A stretch of 64,000 nucleotides of DNA from the NCBI GenBank assembly GCA_024235795.1, contig JACKLR010000003.1, positions 1-64,000 of the forward strand. The letters are read 5' to 3'. The position numbers were made by a program, and so were the translations under genes. Under the pieces are notes generated by a model, which saw nothing but the letters and a program-made list of their open reading frames with translations, was not told the DNA's origin and ran no database searches. This document shows, piece by piece, positions 62,119-64,000 of the stretch (position 1 is the first letter of the stretch; each line of letters opens with the position of its first letter). The stretch is from Burkholderiales bacterium. GTDB lineage: Bacteria > Pseudomonadota > Gammaproteobacteria > Burkholderiales > Nitrosomonadaceae.

Positions 62119-62952
62119 ATGACGAGTAATCACGCAGCATTCACCGGTTCAATACCAGAAATTTATGATGCCCATTTAGGTCCCTACTTATTTGAATTTT
62201 CAGCCAGAGATCTGGCTGAGCGGGTAAAAGACCGCATTACACCCGAAAGCAGAATTCTTGAAGTGGCCTGTGGCACAGGTATCTCAACATACCACTTGCG
62301 CAAGGCACTACCATCAAACATCCATATCACCGCAACCGACTTGAACCCTGCCATGCTGGACTTCGCAAAAAACAGACATGAGGATTTACCCGGCGTGACA
62401 TTTGAAGTTGCCGATGCGTTATCACTTTCCTTTAATAATCATGATTTTGACGCGGTTATCTGTCAATTTGGCATTATGTTTTTTCCAGATAAATATAAAG
62501 GACTTGCCGAAATGACACGGACGTTAAAACCGGGCGGCATCCTGGCATTTAACGTCTGGGATTCGCTGGAAAAAAACAAGTCTGCCGCCATTGCACACAC
62601 GATCATTTCCAGTTTTTTTGAAAACGATCCACCTCAGTTTCTAACCACGCCATTTGGATTTCATGACACTGATCACATCAAAAATCTGTTAGTCCAAACT
62701 GGATTAGAGAATATTGCGTTTCAGGCTGTATCAGAAATCATCGATGTGCATGATGCAGCCCATCTTGCCAGGGGTTATGTCGAAGGAAATCCCGGTGTGA
62801 TAGAAATCAACGAACGCGGCACCGTGGAAGCCGGTGCAATCACTCTGGCAATTGCTGATATGTTAGAAAAGACATTTGGCCCTCCGCCACTTGGAATCGA
62901 GTTTCATGAAATCATTTTCACCGCAACCAAGCCGTTGAAAAATGAAACCTAA
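62119..62952 (+). CDS. SAM-dependent class I methyltransferase
   Basis: A 277-residue enzyme. Motif I is ILEVACGTGISTYHLRK, motif II/III is HITATDLNPAMLDFAKNR and VICQFGIMFFPDKYKGLAEM gives the motif IV region. Family resembles UbiE/arsenite-type class I methyltransferases; substrate unknown. AGGAGATAGGC precedes the ATG. It completes the oxygenase-permease-methyltransferase run. Confidence 0.92.
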   Translation: MTSNHAAFTGSIPEIYDAHLGPYLFEFSARDLAERVKDRITPESRILEVACGTGISTYHLRKALPSNIHITATDLNPAMLDFAKNRHEDLPGVTFEVADALSLSFNNHDFDAVICQFGIMFFPDKYKGLAEMTRTLKPGGILAFNVWDSLEKNKSAAIAHTIISSFFENDPPQFLTTPFGFHDTDHIKNLLVQTGLENIAFQAVSEIIDVHDAAHLARGYVEGNPGVIEINERGTVEAGAITLAIADMLEKTFGPPPLGIEFHEIIFTATKPLKNET

Positions 62953-63170
62953 AGCCTTTACAACATCGGCTTAAACCCGCAGTTACTATACAGATTGCCA
63001 AAACAACTTTACCGTTGGTCCTATATTGATTCAATTATAAACTCAGATTACTATGATTCAGGTACAATGGTAAATGTTTGGCTTGCATAACTAGACTCGC
63101 CTCAAACGATTTACGAATCGGGTTTATAACATCAAGCCACCGTAGAATAATTTAAAGAGGGGAATTTTAG

Positions 63171-63371
63171 ATGAAGATTAAATATAGCGCTGTATGCATT
63201 GCTGGCCTTATTCTTGTTTTGACCGGGTGCTCCAGTGGTGGATATCCTGAAGCAAGCACAGTGAACTGTTCAGGTCGGGGAATGGAAATAGCACTTAATG
63301 AATTAAAAGACAACGAAGAGGCACGCCAGGCGTTCTTAGACAAATGCGACGAGCTGGCAAGTGGGCAGTAA
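63171..63371 (+). CDS. Small lipoprotein
   Basis: A 66-residue protein with a short signal peptide and the lipobox LVLTGCSSG (Cys 20). The mature part has two more cysteines (C33, C58) and a Glu/Asp/Lys-rich helix with NELKDNEEARQAFLDKCDEL. GAGGGGAATTTTAG precedes the ATG. Function unknown; probably anchored in the outer membrane. Confidence 0.85.
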   Translation: MKIKYSAVCIAGLILVLTGCSSGGYPEASTVNCSGRGMEIALNELKDNEEARQAFLDKCDELASGQ

Positions 63372-63885
63372 AAAACTTGTCCAATATGATTCTTGTCTTA
63401 CCCCAGCGATTGTTCCATGATTTTTCTGATAAAAAAACTGGAACAAGCTGGGAATGATCTAAACGTTCCAAACACATTTCCAGATTTTCCCGTTTATTAT
63501 CCAATCTATTAATTACAAAAAACAAAGCCCATTTGTATAAATGGCTTCCATTTCGACAGCAAAAGTCATGCTTGTCGGTTCCTGCATATAAGCATGGTCT
63601 CTAAAAACCTTACCTAATTTCAACGAAAACAGCACATGCATTTAAGCTAATGCCTAATCGAAAGCGTGCGATATATTGAGAAACATGGTCACTTTCCAGT
63701 CTGGTTATTTGATCGGCTTTCAATAAGCACGTATTTGAATTTTTAGGCCACGGGCGGGTATCATATGAAGGATTATCGTCAGGAGTTATGCGCACAAAAT
63801 ATACATAACCCGTGTCGACACCTATACAAATCTTTTTACCGAACAATGTGATCCTCAATCGTTAATATCACTTAATTAAACAGAT
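63372..63885. other. Intergenic region before the aldo/keto reductase gene
   Basis: No gene is supported. A minus-strand frame of 82 codons at 63610-63858 has no ribosome binding site and no family resemblance, so it is left out. The promoter of the reductase gene is presumably near 63800-63885. Confidence 0.4.
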
Positions 63886-64000
63886 ATGATGCAATACAGA
63901 AATCTTGGCAATACAGAGACACAGGTCAGCGTTATTTGCCTAGGCACCATGACCTGGGGACAGCAAAATTCTCGTGCACAAGCTTTTGGGCAGATGGATT
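63886..64000 (+). CDS. Tas-like aldo/keto reductase, N-terminal fragment
   Basis: The first 38 codons only (MMQYRNLGNTETQVSVICLG then TMTWGQQN); the gene continues beyond the window. The LGTMTWGQQNS segment is typical of the NADP(H)-dependent aldo/keto reductases of the Tas type, in which it forms the first strand of the TIM barrel. The start could be ATG 63886 or 63889. Confidence 0.82.
   Translation, partial: MMQYRNLGNTETQVSVICLGTMTWGQQNSRAQAFGQMD

Noticed and set aside
63610..63858. Minus-strand 82-codon frame near the right end
   Set aside because: No ribosome binding site, no domain resemblance and an unusual composition; may be chance.
1..64000. CRISPR arrays, rRNA and tRNA genes
   Set aside because: No regularly spaced repeats and no cloverleaf or rRNA segments were recognised when reading the window.

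Overview
The window looks like chromosome from a betaproteobacterial ammonia oxidiser of the Nitrosomonas/Nitrosospira type. The main evidence is two complete, almost identical amoC genes (membrane subunit of ammonia monooxygenase), both singletons without amoA/amoB. Supporting context is a proteobacterial aa3-type cytochrome oxidase cluster, Uup, PriA, DarP, PmbA, several HDOD signalling proteins and a moderately AT-rich composition. I saw no rRNA, tRNA or CRISPR array.

Layout. 1-1955: left-edge operon on the minus strand with a TIR-domain protein followed 12 nt later by a MoxR-like AAA ATPase that runs off the window; this looks like part of a NTP-dependent conflict (defence) system. 2346-6169: a PAS histidine kinase cut in two by an IS4-family element with a 9-bp target duplication, then its response regulator. 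6537-8013: amoC copy 1 and a periplasmic, membrane-anchored protein whose predicted mature N-terminus is a histidine. 8099-13392 (minus): DUF1614 membrane protein and hoxF-hoxU-hoxY-hoxH, a NAD-reducing [NiFe] hydrogenase. 13704-16015: two HDOD paralogues flanking a MEKHLA protein.

16016-20280 is an accessory patch: a decayed IS91-type element (tyrosine recombinase plus transposase relics), a possible attC-like remnant, an astacin-like metalloprotease and an IS256-family element. 20281-29580 holds an ATP-pyrophosphatase-fold protein, tandem c-type cytochromes, uup, hsp20, amoC copy 2 (inverted relative to copy 1) and small envelope proteins. 29581-30892 is mostly non-coding but contains a 34-residue membrane microprotein with a good ribosome binding site.

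30893-45965 holds a glutamate-type dehydrogenase, a minus-strand run of ATP-grasp ligase, CocE/NonD hydrolase, sulfotransferase and YciA-like thioesterase of unknown joint function, a DUF455 ferritin-like protein, EAL-HDOD, PPK2, a DctQ/DctM TRAP pair, pmbA, darP and small membrane proteins. 46128-52956 (minus) is the cytochrome oxidase cluster coxB-coxA-small ORF-ctaG-DUF2970-coxC-surf1-hypothetical-ctaB, with no ctaA. 53706-64000 holds an L,D-transpeptidase and DUF882 murein pair, priA, a large lipoprotein, a Rieske oxygenase-permease-methyltransferase run, a small lipoprotein and the start of a Tas-like aldo/keto reductase.

The core theme is ammonia oxidation and respiration: spare AmoC, c-type cytochromes, terminal oxidase, and a hydrogenase that could supply NADH that AOB otherwise make by costly reverse electron flow. 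Mobile elements have broken one sensor kinase and carried in at least one accessory gene.
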